Translations under genes and position numbers: made by a program
The notes under the pieces: generated by a model
Database searches by the model: none
Seen by the model: the letters and a program-made list of their open reading frames with translations, nothing else
Told to the model about the DNA's origin: nothing
NCBI GenBank assembly: GCA_913009215.1
Contig: CAJVXG010000094.1
Span: forward strand, 1-6,280
Reading direction: 5' to 3'
From: an uncultured Gammaproteobacteria bacterium
Lineage (GTDB): Bacteria; Pseudomonadota; Gammaproteobacteria; Acidiferrobacterales; CAJVXG01
DNA: 6,280 nt
Shown here: piece by piece, positions 1 to 5,524 of the stretch
Numbering within the stretch: position 1 is the stretch's first letter
Layout of the letters: every line of letters starts with the position of its first letter

Positions 1-803
1 TTTAGTATCTCATCATCCAGATCGGCGGCCAGCTCTTCCTCGCTGGGATTGTCATCCTCATCATCTGTGTCTTTCGGTTTCATACGGCGGGCGACAAACA
101 GACCGATCTCGAACAGGATCAGCATCGGCACCGCCAGTGCGATCTGGGAAATAAAATCCGGCGGCGTCAGCAACATGCCAATAACAAAGGCCGCTACTAC
201 TACATAAGGTCGCTTGCTCGCCAACGTTTCCGGTTTGACTACCCCCATGCGCACCAGCAACACCACTGCCACCGGTACCTCAAACGCCGCCCCAAAGGCG
301 AAGAACATGGTAAAGGCACTGCTCATATAGGACTTGATGTCCGGCGTGATCTTGACCGCCTGCGGTGCGATATCGACCATGAACTTGAACACCATCGGAA
401 ACACCAGGTAATAGGCAAAGGCAACACCAAGATAAAACAGTATCGTGGTCGACAACATCAATGGCAACACCATTTTCTGCTCGTGCTTGTACAGCCCCGG
501 GGCGACAAAGGCCCACAACTGGTACAGCAGAAACGGGATACAGATAAACAGGGAGGCAAAAAAGGCCAGCTTCATTGGTGTAAACAAGGCGGTATAAATA
601 TCGATGGCCACCAGCGTGGACCCTTTGGGCAGGGCATCTATCATTGGCTTCGCCAACAGGTCAAACAGATCCTGCGATGATATAGAATAGATGGCAATAA
701 AGACCAGTATCACCAATACCAGCGATTTCAGTAAACGGTCACGCAGCTCGAACAAATGGCTGACGAAACCGGGTTCGTTATTATCGACCTGTTCTTCAGC
801 CAC
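1..803 (-). CDS. tatC: Sec-independent protein translocase subunit TatC (3' end cut by window edge)
   Basis: Polytopic inner-membrane core of the twin-arginine translocase. With TatB it binds the twin-arginine signal peptide and recruits TatA. My translation gives 267 residues with no stop before base 1. E. coli TatC is 258 residues, so probably only a few are missing. Motifs along the chain match TatC closely: SHLFELRDRL (15-24), LPKGSTLVAID (58-68), FTPMKLAF (74-81), LWAFVAPGLYKHE (96-108), AFGAAFEVPVA (169-179), KRPYVVVAAFVIGMLLTPPD (197-216). E19, E108, E175 and D216 align by eye with the functionally important acidic residues of E. coli TatC (E15, E103, E170, D211). Six membrane spans are evident. 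The end is strongly acidic from residue 245 (13 D/E in 23). The start is GTG at 803: an in-frame TAA lies at 807-809 and the next ATG is far inside the protein. It overlaps the tatB end by 8 bases, which suggests translational coupling. Confidence 0.96.
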   Translation of the reverse strand, partial: MAEEQVDNNEPGFVSHLFELRDRLLKSLVLVILVFIAIYSISSQDLFDLLAKPMIDALPKGSTLVAIDIYTALFTPMKLAFFASLFICIPFLLYQLWAFVAPGLYKHEQKMVLPLMLSTTILFYLGVAFAYYLVFPMVFKFMVDIAPQAVKITPDIKSYMSSAFTMFFAFGAAFEVPVAVVLLVRMGVVKPETLASKRPYVVVAAFVIGMLLTPPDFISQIALAVPMLILFEIGLFVARRMKPKDTDDEDDNPSEEELAADLDDEIL

Positions 804-1275
804 GCCTTACCTTCTTTTTGGTCTTTTTCTTCTTCGCCGTTTTTTTTGTTTTTGTGGCCTTCGTGCCGACCTTCTTCTTCACGGCCTTCTTCTTGCCGGA
901 CTTTTTCTTCGCGGTCTTTTTCTTTTTAGCGCCTTTGCTTCTTTTCTTTTTAGGGCCCGCTAATTTGAGCGCCTTGTCATCGAAGAAATCACTGTCACTG
1001 AACTCATCGCTGATGCCACCGATGAGCTGTTTTGAGGATTCCTGCAGCAACTGGCGGGTTTCGTTAAACTCTTCTTTGAGACGACGCAACTCGACCAACT
1101 CCTCGCTCTGCATGCCACTGTCGAGGTCGGAACGAACATTGCTGATGAAATCACGCAGCTTGGCCACCATCTTGCCGGCGGCGCGGGCCGCTTCCGGCAG
1201 GCGCTTGGGGCCCAGCACGATCAGCGCCAACAGGCTGATCAGTACCAGTTCGGAAAAACCGATATCAAAGAACAT
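796..1275 (-). CDS. tatB: Twin-arginine translocase subunit TatB with a lysine-rich C-terminal tail
   Basis: Single-span membrane protein that partners TatC in the signal-peptide receptor complex. The N-terminus MFFDIGFSEL is diagnostic of TatB, with the polar E9 at the position of E. coli E8. A hydrophobic helix runs to about residue 21, followed by the hinge LGPKRLPEAAR (21-31) and an amphipathic, partly coiled-coil-like region (35-85). A short acidic patch follows (SDEFSDSDFFDD, 89-100). Residues 109-159 are then almost pure basic low complexity: 28 Lys and 3 Arg in 51, as KKK blocks spaced by A, T, S, G and V. TatB tails are variable in the family, but this one resembles the tails of histone H1 or AlgP and is odd. 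The length of 159 is near the usual size (E. coli 171). The Shine-Dalgarno before the ATG is weak. The gap to tatA is 38 bp, and the last 8 bases overlap tatC. Confidence 0.95.
   Translation of the reverse strand: MFFDIGFSELVLISLLALIVLGPKRLPEAARAAGKMVAKLRDFISNVRSDLDSGMQSEELVELRRLKEEFNETRQLLQESSKQLIGGISDEFSDSDFFDDKALKLAGPKKKRSKGAKKKKTAKKKSGKKKAVKKKVGTKATKTKKTAKKKKTKKKVRRG
810..815 (-). promoter_or_regulatory. Ribosome binding site of tatC, inside tatB
   Basis: On the minus strand AGAAGG sits 6 bases before the GTG at 803, one mismatch from AGGAGG. It lies within the last lysine/valine codons of tatB, so the purine-rich codons of the basic tail double as the tatC Shine-Dalgarno. It supports the GTG start. 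Confidence 0.6.
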
Positions 1276-1313
1276 GGCGTGACAATAGGTACAGGGGGTA
1301 AAGGCCCGGTGCG

Positions 1314-1562
1314 CTAGACCTTGTCTTTTTCCTTGGTGGATTCACCTTCAATCACCCTGCCAGACTTCGATGCGGATTTATCTTTACCACCTTCATCGTT
1401 TTTACCTTCTCCGTCTTTACCTTCTCCATCTTTCATCGACTTCTTGAAGTTCTTGATGGCGCCACCAAGATCACCGCCCAGGTTCTTGATCTTCTTGGCG
1501 CCGAAAATCAGCACCACAATGATCAAAATAATAACCAGCTCGGGAATACCTAAACCAAACAT
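1314..1562 (-). CDS. tatA: Twin-arginine translocase pore subunit TatA
   Basis: Small membrane protein that oligomerises to form the variable-size translocation pathway for folded proteins. It has 82 residues (E. coli TatA is 89). The N-terminal helix starts MFGLGIPELV and carries a polar residue (E8) where E. coli has Q8. It is followed by the hinge LIFGAKKIKNLGGDLG (18-33), with the conserved F20-G21 pair and the amphipathic helix ending FKKSMKD (39-45). The C-terminal tail is charged and disordered and includes a small repeat (DGEGK twice, then NDEGGK, residues 45-60). The class is TatA, not TatB, because of the short length, the FG-x-KK hinge and the position before a clear tatB. It lies 45 bp after the hisE stop and is probably co-transcribed with it. 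Confidence 0.95.
   Translation of the reverse strand: MFGLGIPELVIILIIVVLIFGAKKIKNLGGDLGGAIKNFKKSMKDGEGKDGEGKNDEGGKDKSASKSGRVIEGESTKEKDKV
1401..1430 (-). repeat. 15-bp tandem duplication in tatA (DGEGK x2)
   Basis: Bases 1401-1415 and 1416-1430 are identical at 14 of 15 positions and encode DGEGK twice (residues 45-54). A degenerate third unit of 18 bases (1383-1400) encodes NDEGGK. It lies in the disordered tail after the amphipathic helix, so length change there should be tolerated. Confidence 0.75.
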
Positions 1563-1568
1563 CGCATT

Positions 1569-1573
1569 TCTCC
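1569..1573 (-). promoter_or_regulatory. Ribosome binding site of tatA
   Basis: GGAGA on the minus strand, 6 bases before the ATG at 1562. It is one of the clearest Shine-Dalgarno sequences in the window, in keeping with TatA being needed in excess over TatB and TatC. Confidence 0.6.
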
Positions 1574-1607
1574 AGATAATCTAAACGTTAATCGTGGCGT
1601 ACAGGCG

Positions 1608-1925
1608 TCATTTTGATCGCCCCGCCTTCTCATCGATACCGGATGTTCCAAAACGCCGATCCAGCTCTGCCAATACCTGCTGCGGTGACAATTCCATGTA
1701 GGCCAACAGTACCAATGTGTGGAACCACAGATCTGCGGTTTCATACACGACCTGATCCTGGTCTTTGCTCTTGGCCGCCAATACCACTTCGGTGGCCTCT
1801 TCCCCGATTTTCTTCAATATGGCATCGGGGCCTTTTTTATACAAGCTGGCGACATAGGAGCTGTCGGCGTCGGCCTGTTTGCGCGCCTCCAGCACTTCGG
1901 CCAGCTTGTCTAATATATCAGACAT
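1608..1925 (-). CDS. hisE: Phosphoribosyl-ATP pyrophosphohydrolase HisE
   Basis: Cytoplasmic enzyme that hydrolyses phosphoribosyl-ATP to phosphoribosyl-AMP and pyrophosphate, the second step of histidine synthesis. It has 105 residues from the preferred ATG, normal for a stand-alone HisE. The MazG-like all-alpha fold is indicated by KKIGEEATEVVLAAK (38-52) and ETADLWFHTLVLLAY (62-76). Acidic residues E42, E43, E46, E62 and D65 are expected to bind Mg2+. The family-typical SLYKKGPDAILKKIGEE is present. An in-frame GTG at 1934 would add three residues, but its upstream AGG abuts the codon. The ATG at 1925 has AGGGTGA at 1931-1937 with 5 bases of spacing, so I chose ATG. It lies 33 bp after hisI and 45 bp before tatA. 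It is a separate protein, unlike the fused HisIE of enterics. Confidence 0.95.
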   Translation of the reverse strand: MSDILDKLAEVLEARKQADADSSYVASLYKKGPDAILKKIGEEATEVVLAAKSKDQDQVVYETADLWFHTLVLLAYMELSPQQVLAELDRRFGTSGIDEKAGRSK

Positions 1926-1930
1926 TGTTC

Positions 1931-1937
1931 TCACCCT
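1931..1937 (-). promoter_or_regulatory. Ribosome binding site deciding the hisE start
   Basis: AGGGTGA on the minus strand, 5 bases before the ATG at 1925. It overlaps the alternative GTG at 1932-1934, so the two starts cannot both use it. This favours the shorter protein beginning MSDILDKLAE. Confidence 0.5.
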
Positions 1938-1958
1938 GCTTTAGGCGGCATAAGTGCC

Positions 1959-2351
1959 TTATTTCTTCCCGTAAATTTCATCGCTGGATTTCAGCACCGG
2001 GTCCACGGCCTGCCATTCGCCGTCCTGCCACTGCTGGAAAAAGCAGTGTTCCCGGCCCGTATGGCAGGCGATACCGCCGACCTGCTCAACCTGCAGTAAA
2101 ATAGTGTCGTTATCGCAATCCAGCCGCACCTCGCGCAGCTGCTGTACGTGACCGGATTCCTCACCCTTGCGCCATAGCTTGCCACGCGAGCGTGACCAGT
2201 AGACGGCACGGCCCTCGTCCAGCGTCGCTTGCAGGGCCTCGCGATTCATCCAGGCCATCATCAATACCGCCTTGCTGTTGACGTCCTGGGCAATAGCCGG
2301 CACCAACCCGTCGCTATTCCATTTCACCTGTTCCAGCCATTCTGCGCTCAT
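1959..2351 (-). CDS. hisI: Phosphoribosyl-AMP cyclohydrolase HisI
   Basis: Zinc- and magnesium-dependent cytoplasmic enzyme that opens the adenine ring of phosphoribosyl-AMP to give ProFAR, the third step. It has 130 residues, a normal monofunctional length with no HisE domain attached. Seen motifs: VLMMAWMNREAL (29-40), YWSRSRGKLWRKGEESGHVQ (51-70), RLDCDNDTILLQV (76-88) and GGIACHTGREHCFF (92-105). D78, D80 and D82 are the expected Mg ligands, and C79, C96 and C103 the expected Zn ligands of the dimer. The start is firm: its ATG overlaps the hisF stop in a TGATG arrangement, with a good GAGGT Shine-Dalgarno 9 bases upstream inside hisF. This implies translational coupling to hisF. Confidence 0.97.
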   Translation of the reverse strand: MSAEWLEQVKWNSDGLVPAIAQDVNSKAVLMMAWMNREALQATLDEGRAVYWSRSRGKLWRKGEESGHVQQLREVRLDCDNDTILLQVEQVGGIACHTGREHCFFQQWQDGEWQAVDPVLKSSDEIYGKK

Positions 2352-3118
2352 CAGAGTCGTACCTCAATCCCGGCGTTGGCCATATGCTCCTTGGCCTGAC
2401 CCACGGTAAATTCACCAAAGTGAAATATGCTGGCGGCCAGCACGGCATCGGCATGCCCTTGTAGTATACCATCGACCAGGTGATCGAGATTGCCGACACC
2501 GCCAGAGGCAATCACCGGGATCGGCACGGCATCGCAGACCTGCTGTGTTAGCGCCAGATCGAAGCCATCGCGGGTGCCATCGCGATCCATGCTGGTCAGC
2601 AGCACCTCGCCGGCGCCATATTCGGCCATTTTTACGGCCCACTCGATGGCATCAATGCCGGTCTCCTTACGGCCGCCATGGGTAAACAGCTGCCAACGAC
2701 CCGCCTGATCGTCGACACACTTGGCATCAATGGCAATGACAATGCACTGGGCGCCAAAATGATCGGCCGTCTCCTTGATCAGGTCCGGGTTATGGATGGC
2801 GGCAGTGTTGATCGCCACCTTGTCGGCGCCGGCATTCAACATGCGGCGCACGTCTTCGACCTGACGAATGCCGCCGCCCACGGTCAGCGGAATAAACACC
2901 TGGCCGGCAATGGCCTCGACCACGTGCACCATGGTGTCACGATTGTCCGAGCTGGCGGTGATATCGAGAAAGGTGATCTCGTCGGCGCCCTGTTCATCAT
3001 AGCGCCGGGCAATCTCGACCGGATCACCGGCATCGCGAATTTCCACAAAGCGCACGCCTTTAACAACGCGACCGTTATCAACGTCAAGACAGGGGATAAT
3101 GCGTTTCGCCAAACCCAT
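2351..3118 (-). CDS. hisF: Imidazole glycerol phosphate synthase cyclase subunit HisF
   Basis: (beta/alpha)8-barrel enzyme that pairs with HisH. It uses ammonia channelled from HisH to cyclise PRFAR into imidazole-glycerol phosphate and AICAR. It has 255 residues, the usual length. The start MGLAKRIIPCLDVDNGRVVKG is the canonical HisF N-terminus. The catalytic aspartates are D12 (in CLDVD) and D131 (in IAIDAK). Phosphate-binding loops are VGGGIR (80-85), LLTSMDRDGT (173-182) and ASGGVGN (204-210). The half-barrel repeat typical of HisA/HisF can be seen in the pairing of VGGGIR with ASGGVG. There is no strong Shine-Dalgarno upstream; the 43-bp gap from hisA is AT-rich. The 3' end overlaps the hisI start by one base. 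Confidence 0.98.
   Translation of the reverse strand: MGLAKRIIPCLDVDNGRVVKGVRFVEIRDAGDPVEIARRYDEQGADEITFLDITASSDNRDTMVHVVEAIAGQVFIPLTVGGGIRQVEDVRRMLNAGADKVAINTAAIHNPDLIKETADHFGAQCIVIAIDAKCVDDQAGRWQLFTHGGRKETGIDAIEWAVKMAEYGAGEVLLTSMDRDGTRDGFDLALTQQVCDAVPIPVIASGGVGNLDHLVDGILQGHADAVLAASIFHFGEFTVGQAKEHMANAGIEVRL
2361..2366 (-). promoter_or_regulatory. Ribosome binding site of hisI, inside hisF
   Basis: TGAGGT on the minus strand, 9 bases before the hisI ATG and embedded in the last codons of hisF. It supports the TGATG stop-start junction. Confidence 0.5.
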
Positions 3119-3161
3119 ATTAAATATACCGATGACTATTCAGGTGTATTAATAAACAAGA

Positions 3162-3902
3162 CTAATGACCGGCTTCCTTGTCGGCCAGCTTTTGTGCCTT
3201 GGCAAAATCAAGGGTGCCTTCGTAAATGGCGCGACCGGTAATGGCGCCCATAATACCTTCGTCGGCTACCGCGCACAGCTTTTTGATGTCCTTGATGTCG
3301 GTGATACCGCCGGAGGCAATCACCGGGATGGCAATGGATTGCGCCAGCTTGACGGTGGCCTCGATATTGACGCCGGTCATCATGCCATCACGGCCAATAT
3401 CGGTATAGACAATGGCCTCGACACCATCGCCCTGAAAGTGCTGCGCCAGATCGATCACATCGTGCCTGGATAATTTGGACCAGCCGTCTATCGCTACCTT
3501 GCCATCTTTGGCATCCAAACCAACAATAATATGACCGGCATATTCGGTGCAGACATCGCTAACAAAATGGGGCGCGTTGACGGCCTTGGTACCAAGGATG
3601 ACATAGGACACACCGGCATCCAGGTAGGCCTGTATGGTTTCGGAATCACGAATACCGCCGCCAATCTGGATCGGCAGATCCGGGTAGGTCGTAGCAATCG
3701 CCTCGATGATAGCGGCATTGACCGGCTTGCCGGCAACGGCCCCGTCCAGATCGACAATATGCAGACGCCGCGCACCCGCTTCCACCCAGCGACCGGCCAT
3801 CGCCACCGGATCATCGGAAAACACGGTTTCATCGTCCATGCGGCCCTGGCGCAAACGCACGCATTTGCCGTCTTTAAGGTCAATGGCAGGTATCACGATC
3901 AT
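3162..3902 (-). CDS. hisA: ProFAR isomerase HisA (phosphoribosylformimino-AICAR-phosphate isomerase)
   Basis: Barrel enzyme that catalyses the Amadori rearrangement of ProFAR to PRFAR, the fourth step. It has 246 residues, a typical length. The start MIVIPAIDLKDGKCVRL is canonical and places the general base at D8. The second catalytic aspartate is D130 in IIVGLDAKDGKVAIDGW (125-141). Phosphate loops are QIGGGIRDSET (79-89), YTDIGRDGMMTG (166-177) and IPVIASGGI (192-200). It is paralogous to the downstream hisF, with which it shares the two-half barrel layout. The hisH stop lies only 12 bp upstream, so it is almost certainly co-transcribed with hisH. The Shine-Dalgarno (AAGG within the hisH stop region) is modest. 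Confidence 0.98.
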   Translation of the reverse strand: MIVIPAIDLKDGKCVRLRQGRMDDETVFSDDPVAMAGRWVEAGARRLHIVDLDGAVAGKPVNAAIIEAIATTYPDLPIQIGGGIRDSETIQAYLDAGVSYVILGTKAVNAPHFVSDVCTEYAGHIIVGLDAKDGKVAIDGWSKLSRHDVIDLAQHFQGDGVEAIVYTDIGRDGMMTGVNIEATVKLAQSIAIPVIASGGITDIKDIKKLCAVADEGIMGAITGRAIYEGTLDFAKAQKLADKEAGH

Positions 3903-3914
3903 AACGGGGTGCCC

Positions 3915-4562
3915 TTAGGCCTCTCCATTCCAGTGAATGAAATTTTCCAGTAGCTGCAAACCGTACCTCTGGCTTTTTTCCGGGTGAAACTGTACCGCAA
4001 AAATATTATCCCGTGCCGCCACCGATGTAAATTCAATACCGTATTGCGTCAGACCGGCGACATTTTTATTGTCGGCACTGTCGGCATAATAACTGTGCAC
4101 AAAATAAAAACGGGCGTCCTGCGGAATGTCATGCCACAAGGGGTGCTCCCGGGTTTGCCTCACCTGGTTCCAGCCCATATGCGGGATCTTCAGGCGTACA
4201 CCCTCCCCGGCATCGGCCATCTTCCCGGAAAAATGCCGCACCCGGCCCGGCAACACGGCAAGACAATCCACGCCACCGCCCTCCTCACTGCTATCGTATA
4301 GTGCCTGCAGACCGAGACAAATGCCAAGATACGGTTTGTTCTCCAGGCATTGCATCAAGGCCTGGCCCAGCCCTTGTGCCGACAGGGCCTGCACACAACC
4401 GGCGATGGCGCCCTGTCCGGGCACCACGATCTTGTCGGCCTTTAACAACGCATCGGCATCGGAGGTCAATATCACCCTGGCTTTGCTGGAAACGTGTTCG
4501 AGCGCCTTGCACACGGAATGCAGATTACCCATTCCATAATCGAGCACGGCAACGGTTGTCAT
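3915..4562 (-). CDS. hisH: Imidazole glycerol phosphate synthase glutaminase subunit HisH
   Basis: Class I glutamine amidotransferase that supplies ammonia to HisF. It has 215 residues, somewhat longer than the roughly 200 common in the family. The N-terminus VAVLDYGMGNLHSVCKALEH (4-23) is standard for HisH. Residues 46-55 (VVPGQGAIAG) form the PGxGA loop near the oxyanion hole. The nucleophile is C82 in YLGICLGLQAL (78-88), and the triad is completed by H193 and E195 in VQFHPEKSQ (190-198). HMGWN (128-132) and YFVHSYYA (153-160) are also family-typical. No active-site residue is missing. The chosen ATG gives the canonical start; the Shine-Dalgarno (AGGA, distant) is weak. It is separated by 60 bp from hisB and 12 bp from hisA. 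Confidence 0.97.
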   Translation of the reverse strand: MTTVAVLDYGMGNLHSVCKALEHVSSKARVILTSDADALLKADKIVVPGQGAIAGCVQALSAQGLGQALMQCLENKPYLGICLGLQALYDSSEEGGGVDCLAVLPGRVRHFSGKMADAGEGVRLKIPHMGWNQVRQTREHPLWHDIPQDARFYFVHSYYADSADNKNVAGLTQYGIEFTSVAARDNIFAVQFHPEKSQRYGLQLLENFIHWNGEA

Positions 4563-4622
4563 GTTGGCATGATCCTGCGGTAATCTCGTTTCGGGGAAAA
4601 TCGGTTAATGCAATCCCGGCAA

Positions 4623-5213
4623 CTACAAGCTGCCCTTGGTTGAAGGTATGGTATCCACGCGCGGATCGTTCTCCAGGGCCATGCGCGCAGCACGACCGAA
4701 TGCCTTGAAAATGGTCTCGGCAATATGGTGTGCATTCTTGCCATACAGGGACTCAATATGAATCGTTATCAGGGCATGGTTACTCAGGCCCTGAAAAAAC
4801 TCATTGACCAGATCAATATCAAACTCGCCGACGTGCGAACGTGGATACTGGGCACGGTAAACCAGCCCGGGGCGTCCGGAGAAATCAACAACGACCCGGC
4901 TCAAGGCCTCGTCCAGTGGTACGTAGGCGTGACCATAGCGACGAATGCCTTTTTTATCGCCGACCGCCTTGTTTAGCGCCTGACCAAGGCAAATACCGAT
5001 ATCCTCCACCGTGTGGTGGCCATCGATGTGCAAATCGCCCTTGGCCTTGATGTCCAGATCCAGCAGACCGTGGCGGGCAATCTGCTCCAGCATGTGCTCC
5101 AGAAAAGGAACGCCAGTATCGAGCGTACATAGACCCGTGCCATCAAGGTTAATTTTGACCTCGATCTGGGTTTCCTTGGTTTTACGACATATGGCTGCAG
5201 ATCGCTCGCTCAC
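4623..5213 (-). CDS. hisB: Imidazoleglycerol-phosphate dehydratase HisB (monofunctional)
   Basis: Mn2+-dependent enzyme that dehydrates imidazole-glycerol phosphate to imidazole-acetol phosphate. It has 196 residues, the usual monofunctional length, with no N-terminal histidinol-phosphatase domain. Hence that phosphatase must be encoded elsewhere. Motifs: KTKETQIEVKINLDGTG (11-27), GVPFLEHMLEQIARHG (34-49), DLHIDGHHTVEDIG (60-73), YGHAYVPLDEALSRVV (93-108), GKNAHHIAETIFKAFGRA (158-175) and the terminal IPSTKGSL. The two metal-binding histidine pairs (H66-H67, H162-H163) and E70 and E166 are present. I take GTG at 5213 as the start, giving MSERSAA, because it matches the family N-terminus. The frame stays open to an ATG at 5597, but those extra codons run through a repeat element and into hisC. 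The Shine-Dalgarno is weak (GGGG, 7-base spacing). Confidence 0.95.
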   Translation of the reverse strand: MSERSAAICRKTKETQIEVKINLDGTGLCTLDTGVPFLEHMLEQIARHGLLDLDIKAKGDLHIDGHHTVEDIGICLGQALNKAVGDKKGIRRYGHAYVPLDEALSRVVVDFSGRPGLVYRAQYPRSHVGEFDIDLVNEFFQGLSNHALITIHIESLYGKNAHHIAETIFKAFGRAARMALENDPRVDTIPSTKGSL

Positions 5214-5263
5214 TGTATTGCCCCGGAATATTTGTTTGAAAATAATGGCCTGTTTAATACCAC

Positions 5264-5290
5264 ATTGTACCAGAACCACGACACTAGCAA
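5264..5290 (-). promoter_or_regulatory. Candidate sigma-70 promoter for hisB
   Basis: On the minus strand TTGCTA (5285-5290) and TACAAT (5264-5269) are separated by 15 bases. The -10 matches the consensus at five of six positions and the -35 at four of six; the spacer is a little short. Initiation would fall near 5257, leaving a leader of about 44 bases before the GTG. The site lies just downstream of the foldback element and could re-start transcription for hisB to tatC. It is a motif match only. Confidence 0.3.
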
Positions 5291-5304
5291 ACCCGCCATA
5301 AAAT

Positions 5305-5320
5305 TTAAGGGCACTTCTAT
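5305..5320 (+). repeat. Terminal inverted repeat, hisB-side copy
   Basis: Sixteen bases, TTAAGGGCACTTCTAT, perfectly inverted relative to 5507-5522. Further inward, TAATACC...CTCTCCC is loosely matched by TGATACTTCC...TCTCCCCC on the other arm after a short offset, so the arms are related beyond the perfect block. Confidence 0.85.
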
Positions 5321-5506
5321 TAATACCCTCTCCCTCCGGGACGACTCCAGGGAGGGAGGAGGTAGAACGAAGTCTGGAACCAGAGTCGAGAGGGTAGGGT
5401 GAGGGAATCAAACAAGGACAACTTATTGATTTTAATATCCCCTCATCCGGGCCTTCTACCCCACAAGGGGGTACCGAGGTCCCTGGGGGAGAAGGAAGTA
5501 TCACAC

Positions 5507-5522
5507 ATAGAAGTGCCCTTAA
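5507..5522 (-). repeat. Terminal inverted repeat, hisC-side copy
   Basis: Exact inverted copy of 5305-5320. Its outer edge lies 2 bp from the hisC stop codon (5525-5527), so the element begins immediately after hisC and leaves its coding sequence intact. Confidence 0.85.
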
Positions 5523-5524
5523 GA

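Larger units (their letters stand above)
5305..5522. mobile_element. MITE-like foldback element with 16-bp perfect terminal inverted repeats
   Basis: The bases TTAAGGGCACTTCTAT at 5305-5320 recur as an exact inverted copy at 5507-5522. The outermost TTAA on each side (5305-5308, 5519-5522) is palindromic, so it may be a 4-bp target duplication around a 210-bp body starting GGGCACTTCTAT. The interior is dense in palindromes: CTCCCTCC (5330-5337) with GGAGGGAG (5351-5358), TACCCTCTC (5324-5332) with GAGAGGGTA (5388-5396), TACCCC (5457-5462) with GGGGTA (5468-5473), CCTTCT (5452-5457) with AGAAGG (5490-5495), and TGAGGG (5400-5405) with CCCTCA (5440-5445). I see no transposase or credible gene inside, so it would be non-autonomous. 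It sits between hisC (stop 2 bp away) and hisB. Alternatives are a large REP/BIME-type repeat or a decayed insertion sequence. Confidence 0.7.

Noticed and set aside
838..849. Run of eight A on the coding strand of tatB as a slippage or programmed frameshift site making a TatB-TatC fusion
   Set aside because: The AAAAAAC heptamer is not in the register needed for -1 slippage, and the tatC frame has a TAA at 807-809 before its GTG, so no fusion could form. Slippage would alter only the last 14 or so residues of TatB.
818..1282. Plus-strand frame of 154 residues rich in Phe and Leu opposite tatB
   Set aside because: It is the antisense shadow of the lysine codons (AAA/AAG read as TTT/CTT). TatB on the other strand is unmistakable.
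3119..3161. AT-rich hisF-hisA gap as a promoter
   Set aside because: TTGTTT and TATATT occur on the minus strand but are about 25 bases apart, too far for a sigma-70 promoter. No other pair fits.
3909..3917. GTGCCCTTA at the hisH-hisA junction matching the outer part of the element's terminal repeat
   Set aside because: Only nine bases match and they span the hisH stop and a 12-bp gap, with no partner nearby. Chance is the simplest explanation.
4563..4622. hisB-hisH gap as a regulatory site or small gene
   Set aside because: Sixty bases with no convincing inverted repeat, promoter pair or open frame. It seems to be a plain spacer.
5324..5396. Intrinsic terminator from the strong hairpins of the element
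   Set aside because: Stems are present, but no T-run follows them on the minus strand, so a Rho-independent terminator is not supported.
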